From Pararhizobium sp. A13 (GTDB taxonomy: Bacteria > Pseudomonadota > Alphaproteobacteria > Rhizobiales > Rhizobiaceae), in contig NZ_CP149510.1 of assembly GCF_040126305.1 (NCBI RefSeq), forward strand, positions 1,685,001 to 1,749,000: a stretch of DNA of 64,000 nt. Direction: 5' to 3'. Every line of letters begins with the position of its first letter. Within the stretch, counting starts at the first letter, position 1. A model generated the notes under the pieces. It was not told the DNA's origin. It did not search any database and was given only the letters and a program-made list of their open reading frames with translations. A program made the position numbers and the translations under genes. Positions 45,381-53,788 of this stretch are shown here, one piece after another.

Positions 45381-46876
45381 ATGAAGCCCGCCATCGCTCT
45401 TGAGGACATCTCCAAGTCCTTTCCGGGCGTGCGCGCACTCTCCGGCGTCTCGCTGACGCTCTACCGGGCTCCGTCACGGCGCTGATCGGCGAGAATGGCG
45501 CGGGAAAATCGACCCTCGTCAAGATCCTGACCGGCATCTACCAGCCCGACAGCGGCGTCATTCTGGTGGACGGCGAAGAGACGCATTTTCCGACCGCACT
45601 GTCTGCGGCCCATGCAGGCGTCACAGCGATCCATCAGGAAACAGTGCTGTTCGATGAGCTTTCCGTCGCTGAAAACATCTTCCTCGGTCACGCGCCGCGC
45701 AATCGCTTCGGCCTGATCGACTGGAAAAAACTAAATAGCAACGCCCGTGACCTGTTGCACCGCGTCGGCGCCGAGATCGATCCGACCATCCGGCTGCGCG
45801 ATCTCGGCATCGCCAACAAGCATATGGTGGCAATCGCCCGCGCTCTCTCCATCGACGCCAGCGTCGTCATCATGGACGAGCCGACAGCCGCGCTGTCACA
45901 CAAGGAAATTCACGAACTCTACGAACTGATCGACCGGTTGAAGGCAGATGGCAAAGCGATCCTGTTCATCAGCCACAAGTTCGACGAGATCTTGCGCATT
46001 GCCGATCGCTACACCGTGTTCCGCGATGGCGGCATGGTCGGCGAGGGGCTGATGGCCGATGTGACGCAGGATCAACTGGTGAAGATGATGGTCGGCCGCG
46101 ATGTCGGTCAGGTCTTTCCGAAAGTGGATGTGGCGATCGGTGAACCTGTCCTGACCGTCTCCGGCTACCGGCATCCGACCGAATTCGAGGATATCAATTT
46201 CGAACTGCGCCGCGGCGAGATCCTCGGTTTCTACGGCCTGATCGGTGCTGGCCGTTCCGAATTCATGCAGTCGTTGATCGGCATCACCCGGCCTTCGGCC
46301 GGTGCCGTGAAGCTCGATGGCGAGGTGCTGGTCATCCGCTCGCCCGCTGAAGCCATCGAGGCCGGGATTGTCTACGTGCCGGAAGAGCGCGGTCGCCAGG
46401 GTGCGATCATCGGCCTGCCGATCTTCCAGAACGTCACGCTGCCCTCGCTGCACCGGACTTCACGCTCAGGCTTCCTCAAACTTGCCAAGGAATTCGCGCT
46501 GGCGCGCGAATATACCCAGCGGCTCGATCTGCGTGCGGCATCGCTGGATCAGGATGTCGGCACTTTGTCAGGTGGCAACCAGCAGAAGGTGGTGATCGCC
46601 AAGTGGCTGGCGACGCAGCCGAAGGTGATCATTCTCGACGAGCCGACCAAGGGCATCGACATCGGCTCGAAGGCCGCAGTTCACGCCTTCATGAGCGAAT
46701 TGGCAGGGCAGGGCTTGAGCGTCATCATGGTCTCGTCGGAAATCCCGGAAATCATGGGTATGGCCGACCGCGTCATCGTCATGCGCGAAGGCCGCATCGC
46801 CGGGCGTTTCGAACGCTCCGAACTCACGGCGGAAAAGCTCGTGCGGGCCGCTGCCGGCATATCGGAGGCGGCGTGA
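45381..46876 (+). pseudogene. rhaT: rhamnose ABC transporter ATPase, apparent one-base frameshift
   Basis: The frame from ATG 45381 gives the correct N-terminus (ALEDISKSFPGVRALSGVSL) but ends at RAPSRR and a stop near 45485. The rest, from PGSVTALIGENGAGKST to the TGA at 46876, is in another frame. One C is missing near 45463 (CTCTACCGGG where CTCTACCCGGG is expected). The body is otherwise intact: two ABC domains, Walker A GENGAGKST, Walker B VVIMDEPTAAL, and signature LSGGNQQKVVIAKWL in the second half. It is either a recent natural frameshift or a sequencing error in a C-run. The ATPase energises RhaPQ. Confidence 0.85.
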
Positions 46877-47853
46877 TGGCCAAAATTCTGAAGAACCGCG
46901 AAATCCTTCTCGTCGTCGCCATTGCAGCTTTGCTGGTGGCGATCACCCTGCGCTTCCCCGGCTTCGTCGCGCCCGCCAATCTGGCCCGGGTCTATAATGA
47001 CACGTCGATCCTGATCATCCTGGCGCTCGGCCAGATGGCCGTCATCCTGACGCGTTGCATCGATTTGTCCATGGCTGCCAACCTGGCACTTTGCGGCATG
47101 GTCGCAGCGATGATCAATGCCGCCTTTCCTGGTGTGCCAATTCCGTTGGTCATTCTCGCTGTCGTTATCCTCGGGTCGCTGCTCGGCTCGATCAACGGCC
47201 TGCTTGTCTGGAAGCTGGACATTCCGCCGATTGTCGTGACGCTCGGCACGCTGACCATCTATCGTGGTACCATCTTCCTTTTGAGCAATGGTGCCTGGAT
47301 CAATGCCCATCAGATGAGCGACGCCTTCAAGGCGCTGCCGCGTGCACCGCTCGCTGGTTTGCCGGTGCTTTCGTGGCTTTCGGTTCTGGCAATCGCCGCC
47401 GTCTATCTGCTGATGACGCGCACGCCGGTCGGCCGCGCCTTCTATGCCGTCGGCGGCAATCCGCATGCGGCTGTTTATACCGGCATCGATGTCGGCCGCA
47501 CGCGCTTCCTTGCCTATTGCCTGTCCGGCGCTCTGGCAGGTCTCTCGGGCTATCTCTGGGTTTCGCGCTACGCGGTCGCCTATGTCGATATCGCCGCCGG
47601 TTTCGAACTCGACATCATCGCGGCCTGCGTTATCGGCGGCATCTCGATTGCCGGCGGCATCGGCTCAGTGCCGGGTGCGGTACTCGGCAGCCTGTTCCTG
47701 GGCGTCATCAAGAACGCATTGCCGGTCGTCAACATCTCGCCCTTCGCGCAGCTGGCAATTTCCGGAACGGTGATCATCATTGCCGTCGCCGTCAACGCTC
47801 GCGCCGAAAAGCGCAAGGGCCGTGTCATTCTGAAGAAAGCGGAGGCGGTCTGA
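46876..47853 (+). CDS. rhaP: rhamnose ABC transporter permease RhaP
   Basis: 325 residues beginning MAKILKNREILLVVAIAALL. Its ATG shares one base with the rhaT TGA (TGATG). It has about nine membrane segments of the ribose-type permease family (RbsC-like), with the cytoplasmic ATPase-contact region around PVGRAFYAVGGNPHAAVYTG. It pairs with RhaQ to form the channel. Confidence 0.93.
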   Translation: MAKILKNREILLVVAIAALLVAITLRFPGFVAPANLARVYNDTSILIILALGQMAVILTRCIDLSMAANLALCGMVAAMINAAFPGVPIPLVILAVVILGSLLGSINGLLVWKLDIPPIVVTLGTLTIYRGTIFLLSNGAWINAHQMSDAFKALPRAPLAGLPVLSWLSVLAIAAVYLLMTRTPVGRAFYAVGGNPHAAVYTGIDVGRTRFLAYCLSGALAGLSGYLWVSRYAVAYVDIAAGFELDIIAACVIGGISIAGGIGSVPGAVLGSLFLGVIKNALPVVNISPFAQLAISGTVIIIAVAVNARAEKRKGRVILKKAEAV

Positions 47854-48857
47854 TGGCGGAGCTGAATCTTTCACCCCGGGTCATTCCCGACCGGCTGCAG
47901 AGCCGCGGCAATCGGCTGCTGAAAAGCTGGGAGAGCCTGCTTCTCGTCGTGGCGGTGCTGATCTTCACGATCAACTCCTTCGCCTCGCCCTATTTCCTCG
48001 ATCCGTGGAACCTGTCCGACGCGACCTTCAATTTCACCGAAAAGGCGATGATCGCCTTCGCCATGGCGCTGGTGATCATCGCCGGCGAGATCGACCTGTC
48101 GGTTGCCTCGATCATCGCGTTGTCTTCGACGGCCATGGGGCTGGCGGTCAGCTTCGGCTTCGACACACCCACGCTGGTTGTTATCGGCCTCGGCACCGGC
48201 CTCCTCTGCGGCATGGTCAATGGTTTGCTAATCACCGGTCTCGGCCTGCCGTCGATCGTCGTCACCATTGGTACGATGAGCCTCTTTCGCGGCCTGTCGT
48301 TCATCATCCTCGGCGACAAGGCCTTTACCGGCTATCCCGCGAGCTTCGCCTATTTCGGCCAAGGCTATGTCTGGTGGGTGTTCTCCTTCGAATTCGTTCT
48401 CTTTGCCATCTTCGCGGCGATCTACAGCGTGCTGCTGCACAAGACGAATTTCGGCCGCGCGGTCTATGCGATCGGCAACAACCAGACGGCAGCGCTTTTC
48501 TCCGGCGTGCGCGTCGGTCGCGTCAAGTTCATCCTCTTCCTGCTGACGGGCCTGATGGCCGGCATCGCCTCGATCTGCCTGACCTCACGGCTCGGCTCCA
48601 CCCGGCCGTCGATCGCGCTCGGCGTCGAACTCGAAGTGGTGACCATGGTGGTTCTCGGCGGCGTCAGCATTCTCGGCGGCTCCGGCACCATTCCGGGCGT
48701 CGTGCTTGCCGCCTTCATCATGGGCATGGTCACCTTCGGCTTCGGGCTCTTGAACGTGCCCGGCATCGTCATGTCAATCTTCATAGGCGTGCTGTTGATT
48801 TCGGTCATTGCCTTGCCGATCCTGTGGACCCGCGCCCGCCGCCGCGTCGCGCATTGA
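47853..48857 (+). CDS. rhaQ: rhamnose ABC transporter permease RhaQ
   Basis: 334 residues from MAELNLSPRVIPDRLQSRGN. The ATG overlaps the rhaP stop by one base (TGATG); the frame is open upstream but antiparallel to known family starts. It has about nine to ten membrane segments and the contact loop TNFGRAVYAIGNNQTAALFS. Second permease half of the rhamnose importer. Confidence 0.93.
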   Translation: MAELNLSPRVIPDRLQSRGNRLLKSWESLLLVVAVLIFTINSFASPYFLDPWNLSDATFNFTEKAMIAFAMALVIIAGEIDLSVASIIALSSTAMGLAVSFGFDTPTLVVIGLGTGLLCGMVNGLLITGLGLPSIVVTIGTMSLFRGLSFIILGDKAFTGYPASFAYFGQGYVWWVFSFEFVLFAIFAAIYSVLLHKTNFGRAVYAIGNNQTAALFSGVRVGRVKFILFLLTGLMAGIASICLTSRLGSTRPSIALGVELEVVTMVVLGGVSILGGSGTIPGVVLAAFIMGMVTFGFGLLNVPGIVMSIFIGVLLISVIALPILWTRARRRVAH

Positions 48858-48866
48858 GGACGATCC

Positions 48867-49181
48867 ATGGAAAAATACGCCTTTCGCATGCGGCTCAATC
48901 CGGGCATGGCCGAGGAGTACAAGGCCCGCCACGACTCCATATGGCCGGAACTGTCGGAGCTTCTGACGTCGGCCGGCGTGTCGGATTATTCCATCCACCT
49001 CGACGAGGAGACCAATCTCCTGTTCGGCGTCCTCTGGCGGCGCGACGATCACACCATGGCCGATCTGCCCGAGCATCCGGTGATGCAGAAGTGGTGGGCC
49101 TATATGGCGGACATCATGGAGACGAAAGCGGACAACGAGCCGGTCGCCGTTCCGCTGGTCACCGTCTTTCATATGAAGTAA
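48867..49181 (+). CDS. rhaU: L-rhamnose mutarotase
   Basis: 104 residues ([20 protein letters not shown]), the standard RhaM/RhaU mutarotase length, with the catalytic-site residues in [12 protein letters not shown] and [15 protein letters not shown]. It interconverts alpha- and beta-L-rhamnose so that the pathway can use both anomers. Confidence 0.95.
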   Translation: MEKYAFRMRLNPGMAEEYKARHDSIWPELSELLTSAGVSDYSIHLDEETNLLFGVLWRRDDHTMADLPEHPVMQKWWAYMADIMETKADNEPVAVPLVTVFHMK

Positions 49182-49185
49182 TGCC

Positions 49186-50562
49186 ATGAAAACCATCGCC
49201 GTCATCGACATAGGCAAGACGAATGCCAAGGTCGCCCTTGTCGATCTCGACCGTTTCGAGGAGACGGCCGTGCGCAAGACTGCCAATGGCGTGACTGTCG
49301 ATGGCCTCTATCCGCATTTCGACGTCGAGCGCCTGTGGCGGTTCATCGTCGATAGCCTTGCCGTGCTCAATGCTGAAACGCCGATTGACGCCATCTCCGT
49401 GACCACTCACGGGGCAACGGCCGTGCTGCTCGACAAGAATGGCGATCTGGCGCTGCCGCTGCTCGACTACGAATTTACCGGACCGGATACGCTGGCAGCA
49501 GACTACGACAAGCTGCGACCGCCCTTTGCCGAGACCGGCACGACGCGGCTGCCGATGGGGCTGAATATCGGCGCACAGATCTACTGGCAGGAACAGACGT
49601 TCCCGGAGCTGTTTGCCAATGTCGCAACGATCCTCACCTATGCGCAATACTGGTCCTACAGGCTGAGCGGCGTACTCTCCACGGAGTTGACCTCGCTTGG
49701 CTGCCACACCGACCTGTGGAAGCCCTATGCCGGCGATTTTTCGACGATGGTCGATGCCCGCGGCTGGCGGCCGCTGTTTGCGCCCGTGCGCCGGGCAAGC
49801 GATCTTCTGGGCGGACTGACACCGCGGGCTGCGAAGGACAGCGGCCTGCCGGCAGGTTTGCCGGTCTTCTGCGGTATCCACGATTCCAACGCCTCGCTGC
49901 TACCCCATGTCCTGACGCGACCAGCGCCTTTCGCCGTCGTCTCCACCGGAACCTGGGTGGTGATCATGGCGATGGGCGCGAGGAAGATGGCGCTGGACGA
50001 GGCGCGTGATACGTTGATCAACGTCAATGCGCTCGGTGATCCCGTGCCTTCGGCGCGGTTCATGGGCGGCCGTGCCTTTGCGACCTTGATCCATGACCGG
50101 GCGATCACCGTTTCCGAGGACATAGAAGCGGAAATGGCGGCCCGCCAGTGCATGCTGCTGCCGGCCGTGCCGGAAGGCTCGGGACCTTTCCCGCAGGCAA
50201 AGGCGCGATGGACTTGCGAAGAGGATGCATTGACGGGGGCGGAGCGTTTCGCCGTCGTGTCCTTCTATCTGGCGATGATGAGTGCGACGTGCCTCGATCT
50301 GATCGGCGCTGAAGGGGAGATCGTCGTTGAGGGACCGTTTGCGGCGAACCCGACCTATCTGCGGATGCTGAGCGCGGCGACAGGAAGACCCGTGCTGACC
50401 GGCAGCCAAAGCGCCACCGGCACAAGCCTTGGAGCGGCCTGTCTTGCGGATGGCAGCCGGGCGCGGTTGCATGCGGAGCAATTTAGGGGAAGTGTGCCCG
50501 AACGCTACAAGGCCTATGCCGAAAAATGGCGGGCTGAGGCCGGGCGGTCCGAGATAGCGTGA
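49186..50562 (+). CDS. rhaK: FGGY-family rhamnulokinase
   Basis: 458 residues. The FGGY/actin-like ATPase fold is shown by IAVIDIGKTNAKVALVDLD at the N-terminus, CGIHDSNASLLPH (substrate/catalytic Asp) in the middle and GTSLGAACLA near the end. It phosphorylates L-rhamnulose. In R. leguminosarum the equivalent kinase is also needed for uptake by the ABC transporter. It ends the operon. Confidence 0.93.
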   Translation: MKTIAVIDIGKTNAKVALVDLDRFEETAVRKTANGVTVDGLYPHFDVERLWRFIVDSLAVLNAETPIDAISVTTHGATAVLLDKNGDLALPLLDYEFTGPDTLAADYDKLRPPFAETGTTRLPMGLNIGAQIYWQEQTFPELFANVATILTYAQYWSYRLSGVLSTELTSLGCHTDLWKPYAGDFSTMVDARGWRPLFAPVRRASDLLGGLTPRAAKDSGLPAGLPVFCGIHDSNASLLPHVLTRPAPFAVVSTGTWVVIMAMGARKMALDEARDTLINVNALGDPVPSARFMGGRAFATLIHDRAITVSEDIEAEMAARQCMLLPAVPEGSGPFPQAKARWTCEEDALTGAERFAVVSFYLAMMSATCLDLIGAEGEIVVEGPFAANPTYLRMLSAATGRPVLTGSQSATGTSLGAACLADGSRARLHAEQFRGSVPERYKAYAEKWRAEAGRSEIA

Positions 50563-50634
50563 GAAGAGACGGCCAAACGTGCAGCAACGTCAGGCGTGAG
50601 AACTACAGCGCGTGAGAAGATTTCGAAGAAATTC

Positions 50635-50748
50635 TTAAAAGACCCGCGAATTCATTGACTTGCGGTCTTCTTCGATATTGAGGAGCATGGAGATCGCTGC
50701 CAGCGTCAGCGTGGCAATCAGCGTAGCACTCAGTCCAAGAACAATCAT
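50635..50748 (-). CDS. 37-residue single-span membrane protein
   Basis: On the minus strand, GAAGGA precedes an ATG; the peptide starts MIVLGLSATLIATLTLAAIS, one hydrophobic helix, followed by an acidic/basic tail NIEEDRKSMNSRVF. Its codon pattern is protein-like. Role unknown. Confidence 0.5.
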   Translation of the reverse strand: MIVLGLSATLIATLTLAAISMLLNIEEDRKSMNSRVF

Positions 50749-51356
50749 TGCTCGTTCCTTCTACGTCATCCTCATGATGTCGCTTCAACGTGGCCGGCTG
50801 TGCTTGCCCATGGCTTGCGCCGGTCAGAATAGGCAGTAGTTAACGAGCGGTGCCCGCAAGATCAACTCTCAAGTTTTACCATTCAGAACCTGTTGTTTCT
50901 TGATTGCGTGCAAACCCCCGGCCCGCATGCGGTTGCGGCTGGTTGCGGCAATATGGGGCTAATTTTAGCGAAAGCCGAAGGGGAGTATCAACCGTTAACC
51001 TTCAAGCAAGGAATTAACCATAAACATGGTCGTACACGTCGGAGTGGGAAACTCTACTTCCCGACAAGGCATGATGCCGTACCGACGAACCGGTTCTGAT
51101 CCGGTATGCATTTCACCGGATACCTCTTGGGAACGAAGCGGTCGAATGCCGTGGCCAGATGGCGTCGCCGCCGTCTCCACGCGCATCTTGCAAGTCGGCA
51201 CGCTTGGGCATCGCCCCTTCAGTTTATCCGTTGGCATGAAAGGCACCGCGCGCCGTCAAGGCATGTGGGAGGCACTGCAACAGTTCGAATTCTAGGAAAT
51301 ACCCTCTGAAAGCCGCGCCGGTTTTCCAGAGTTGCGCACCGGACCGGGGAACAGCG
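50749..51356. other. leader region of the chemotaxis operon
   Basis: About 600 bp upstream of icpA. It contains TTAACC (50995-51000) and TTAACCAT (51014-51021), which resemble CtrA half-sites, in an A/T-richer patch that may hold the che promoter. An 89-codon frame at 51026-51295 has odd amino-acid use and no ribosome site; the region may instead be a structured leader. I see no tRNA. Confidence 0.4.
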
Positions 51357-52976
51357 TTGAGGCAGGATACGTCGCCAGATCAGACCAGGAAGGCGCAGGC
51401 AGGCAGTCTGCTCGAGCGCTTGCGGTTTGCCGGGCTCGACGACGGCCAGACCGACGTCTTGCGCAGGAACCGTCAATCCCTCGGCGCCCAGGTCGAGCTG
51501 GCGTTACGCGATCTCTTCCAGCGTCTGCAAACCTTCCCCGAGGCCGCCCGTCATTTCACCAGCGATCGCCAGATCGACCGGCTGCATGATCTCCAGTCCT
51601 CGCATTGGAGCGTGCTGACCGACGCCCGTTTCGACAGCCTCTATGCCGAGCGGGTCAAGGTCTTGTCCGATGCCGAGAGCAAGATGGGGCTCGATCCACG
51701 CTGGCAGATCGCCGGCCATGCGATTGTCCTTGAACGCCTGATCTGCTCGATGATCGAGGAGTTGTGGCCGAAATCCGTTCTGCCGCTCGGCAAGTCGCGC
51801 AGGCAGGAACTGAACGACCTGGTCGCCGCCCTGGTGCGCACCGTCTTCGTCGATACCGAAATCGCCGTTTCCCTGCGCTTCAACGAACAGCGCCACAGCC
51901 ACCAGCGCCAGCTTGCCGAGCAGCGCAAGGCGGGTGAAGCCGAAGCGCTTGCCCTCTTCAGCGATGTGGCCCAGGCGCTTGGCCGGGGCGATCTTTCAGT
52001 TCGCACGCCGACCGAGGTTTCCGGCGCCTACCAGCCGCTGGCACAGGAACTGAACGGCGCGCTCGACGTCCTGCAGCGACAGGTTATCGGACTGTCGGAT
52101 CAGGCGACCACGATGGAATCCTCGTCGCAGGCGCTTGCCGGCCAAACCGGCCAGTTCGCTGTAAAGGCGCAGGAGCAGTCCCAAGCGCTCGGAGACACAG
52201 TGGCCTCGCTTGCTGCCATCGTCGATCGCGTCAAACTGAATGCCGCCCAGACGCGCGCGGCTGAAAAGAGCGTTGCCGTTACCCGGCAGTCCGCCGAACA
52301 TAGCGGCGAGATCGCCGGTCAGGCGATTTCTGCCATGGCCGATATAGAGGCTTCCGCCGAAAAGATCGGCCAGATCATCGGCGTCATCGACGAGATCGCC
52401 TTCCAGACCAACCTTTTGGCACTCAACGCCGGCATCGAGGCGGCGCGCGCCGGCGAAAGCGGCCGTGGTTTTGCGGTGGTGGCGCAGGAAGTCCGGGCAT
52501 TGGCGCAGCGCTCCGGCGACGCGGCTCGTGAAATCAAGCAGCTGGTCTCGAATACAAAATCGCAGGTCGAGGCCGGCGTCGAGCGGGTCGGTCGCACACA
52601 GGACGCAATCAGCAGCATCGTCGAGCAGGTCCGCGATATCAACGACGCCATCGCAGGCATCGCAGACGAAACCGCAGAACAGGTCTCCGGCCTGCAGTCG
52701 GCGACATCCGAGCTCGGCCGTATTGGTACGGAGATCGGCGTCAGTGCAGGGCAGGCTGCCGGCGCAAAGGCGACGTGCGACGACCTTCATACGGTGATCC
52801 TCGAACTCGGCCAGACGATCCGCCAGTTCCATGTTCAGCGGCAGGAGCCGATGGTGGCTTCGTCACCTGCTGCAGCCCCGCCCGCGGTCGCGCGGCAGGA
52901 CGTGGCCGACGAGGCAAACGAGAGTTTCGACGACGGTTACGGCCTTCAGGGCCGTCTTGCCGGATGGGGGCGCTGA
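51357..52976 (+). CDS. icpA: IcpA, soluble globin-coupled chemoreceptor
   Basis: 539 residues from a TTG start (no better start seen). No membrane segment. Residues about 20-175 form a protoglobin-type sensor ([18 protein letters not shown] holds the probable proximal histidine), so haem binding and oxygen sensing are expected. A HAMP-like linker follows, then the methyl-accepting signalling domain with the conserved tip [20 protein letters not shown]. It heads the che operon, as icpA does in Sinorhizobium. Confidence 0.92.
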   Translation: MRQDTSPDQTRKAQAGSLLERLRFAGLDDGQTDVLRRNRQSLGAQVELALRDLFQRLQTFPEAARHFTSDRQIDRLHDLQSSHWSVLTDARFDSLYAERVKVLSDAESKMGLDPRWQIAGHAIVLERLICSMIEELWPKSVLPLGKSRRQELNDLVAALVRTVFVDTEIAVSLRFNEQRHSHQRQLAEQRKAGEAEALALFSDVAQALGRGDLSVRTPTEVSGAYQPLAQELNGALDVLQRQVIGLSDQATTMESSSQALAGQTGQFAVKAQEQSQALGDTVASLAAIVDRVKLNAAQTRAAEKSVAVTRQSAEHSGEIAGQAISAMADIEASAEKIGQIIGVIDEIAFQTNLLALNAGIEAARAGESGRGFAVVAQEVRALAQRSGDAAREIKQLVSNTKSQVEAGVERVGRTQDAISSIVEQVRDINDAIAGIADETAEQVSGLQSATSELGRIGTEIGVSAGQAAGAKATCDDLHTVILELGQTIRQFHVQRQEPMVASSPAAAPPAVARQDVADEANESFDDGYGLQGRLAGWGR

Positions 52977-53109
52977 TGCCGTATCGCCGCAAACACAGCC
53001 AGCCTGCCTCGGCGATCTTCGAATTCCGGCGCGTCCGCGCGAACGGCCGTGCGGAAAATCCGTTGAACCATCCGTGTAAATTACTCCCAGTCAGACAAGG
53101 AAAGTAGAG

Positions 53110-53403
53110 ATGGCAACCAGGAAGGCCGCTCCGAAAAGTTTAAGTCTCGCGCCGATCCTCGATCTGAACGAGGCCAACGCTCTGCACAGCAAGCTGATGG
53201 GTTTGCGCGGCAACAATCTCGTCATCGATGCTTCCGCGGTGGAGCGCGTCGGGGCGCTCTGCGTTCAGGTGCTGATGGCCGGAGCGAAAAGCTGGGAAGA
53301 GGATAAACACGCCTTCGCCTTCTCCAAGGTGTCGGATGCATTCACGAAAACGACGCAGCTCATCGGGGTGAACATTGATCACCTGATGGCAAAGGAGATT
53401 TGA
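53110..53403 (+). CDS. cheS: CheS, STAS-domain chemotaxis protein
   Basis: 97 residues, the same length as S. meliloti CheS. It is a STAS-like domain (LVIDASAVERVGALCVQVLM), with the usual phospho-serine replaced. In S. meliloti CheS binds CheA and speeds dephosphorylation of the sink CheY1 by raising the affinity of the complex. Location between icpA and cheY1 matches. Confidence 0.88.
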   Translation: MATRKAAPKSLSLAPILDLNEANALHSKLMGLRGNNLVIDASAVERVGALCVQVLMAGAKSWEEDKHAFAFSKVSDAFTKTTQLIGVNIDHLMAKEI

Positions 53404-53406
53404 GAC

Positions 53407-53772
53407 ATGAAAAAGAAAGTTCTCACAGTCGACGATTCCAGGACCATCCGGAACATGCTTCTGGTCACGCTGAACAATGCCGGTTTTGAGACGATCCAGG
53501 CGGAGGACGGCATCGAGGGTCTCGAAGTTCTCGAGGATGCCAATCCCGACGTTATCGTCACCGACATCAACATGCCGCGTCTCGACGGTTTCGGCTTTAT
53601 CGAAGGCGTGCGCAAGAACGAGAAGTACCGGGCGATCCCGATCCTCGTCCTGACGACGGAAAGCGATGCGGAAAAGAAGAACCGCGCCCGCCAGGCAGGC
53701 GCGACCGGCTGGATCGTCAAGCCGTTCGATCCGACCAAACTGATCGATGCCATCGAGCGCGTAACAGCCTAA
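53407..53772 (+). CDS. cheY1: CheY1, phosphate-sink response regulator
   Basis: 121 residues, a single receiver domain. Acidic pocket VDDS (D9, D10), phosphoacceptor D53 in VTDINMP, Thr in VLTTES and Lys in VKPFDP are all present. In rhizobia with two CheYs, CheY1 drains phosphate from CheA rather than acting on the motor. It starts three bases after cheS. Confidence 0.93.
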   Translation: MKKKVLTVDDSRTIRNMLLVTLNNAGFETIQAEDGIEGLEVLEDANPDVIVTDINMPRLDGFGFIEGVRKNEKYRAIPILVLTTESDAEKKNRARQAGATGWIVKPFDPTKLIDAIERVTA

Positions 53773-53788
53773 CGCCAGGATTCCACCC

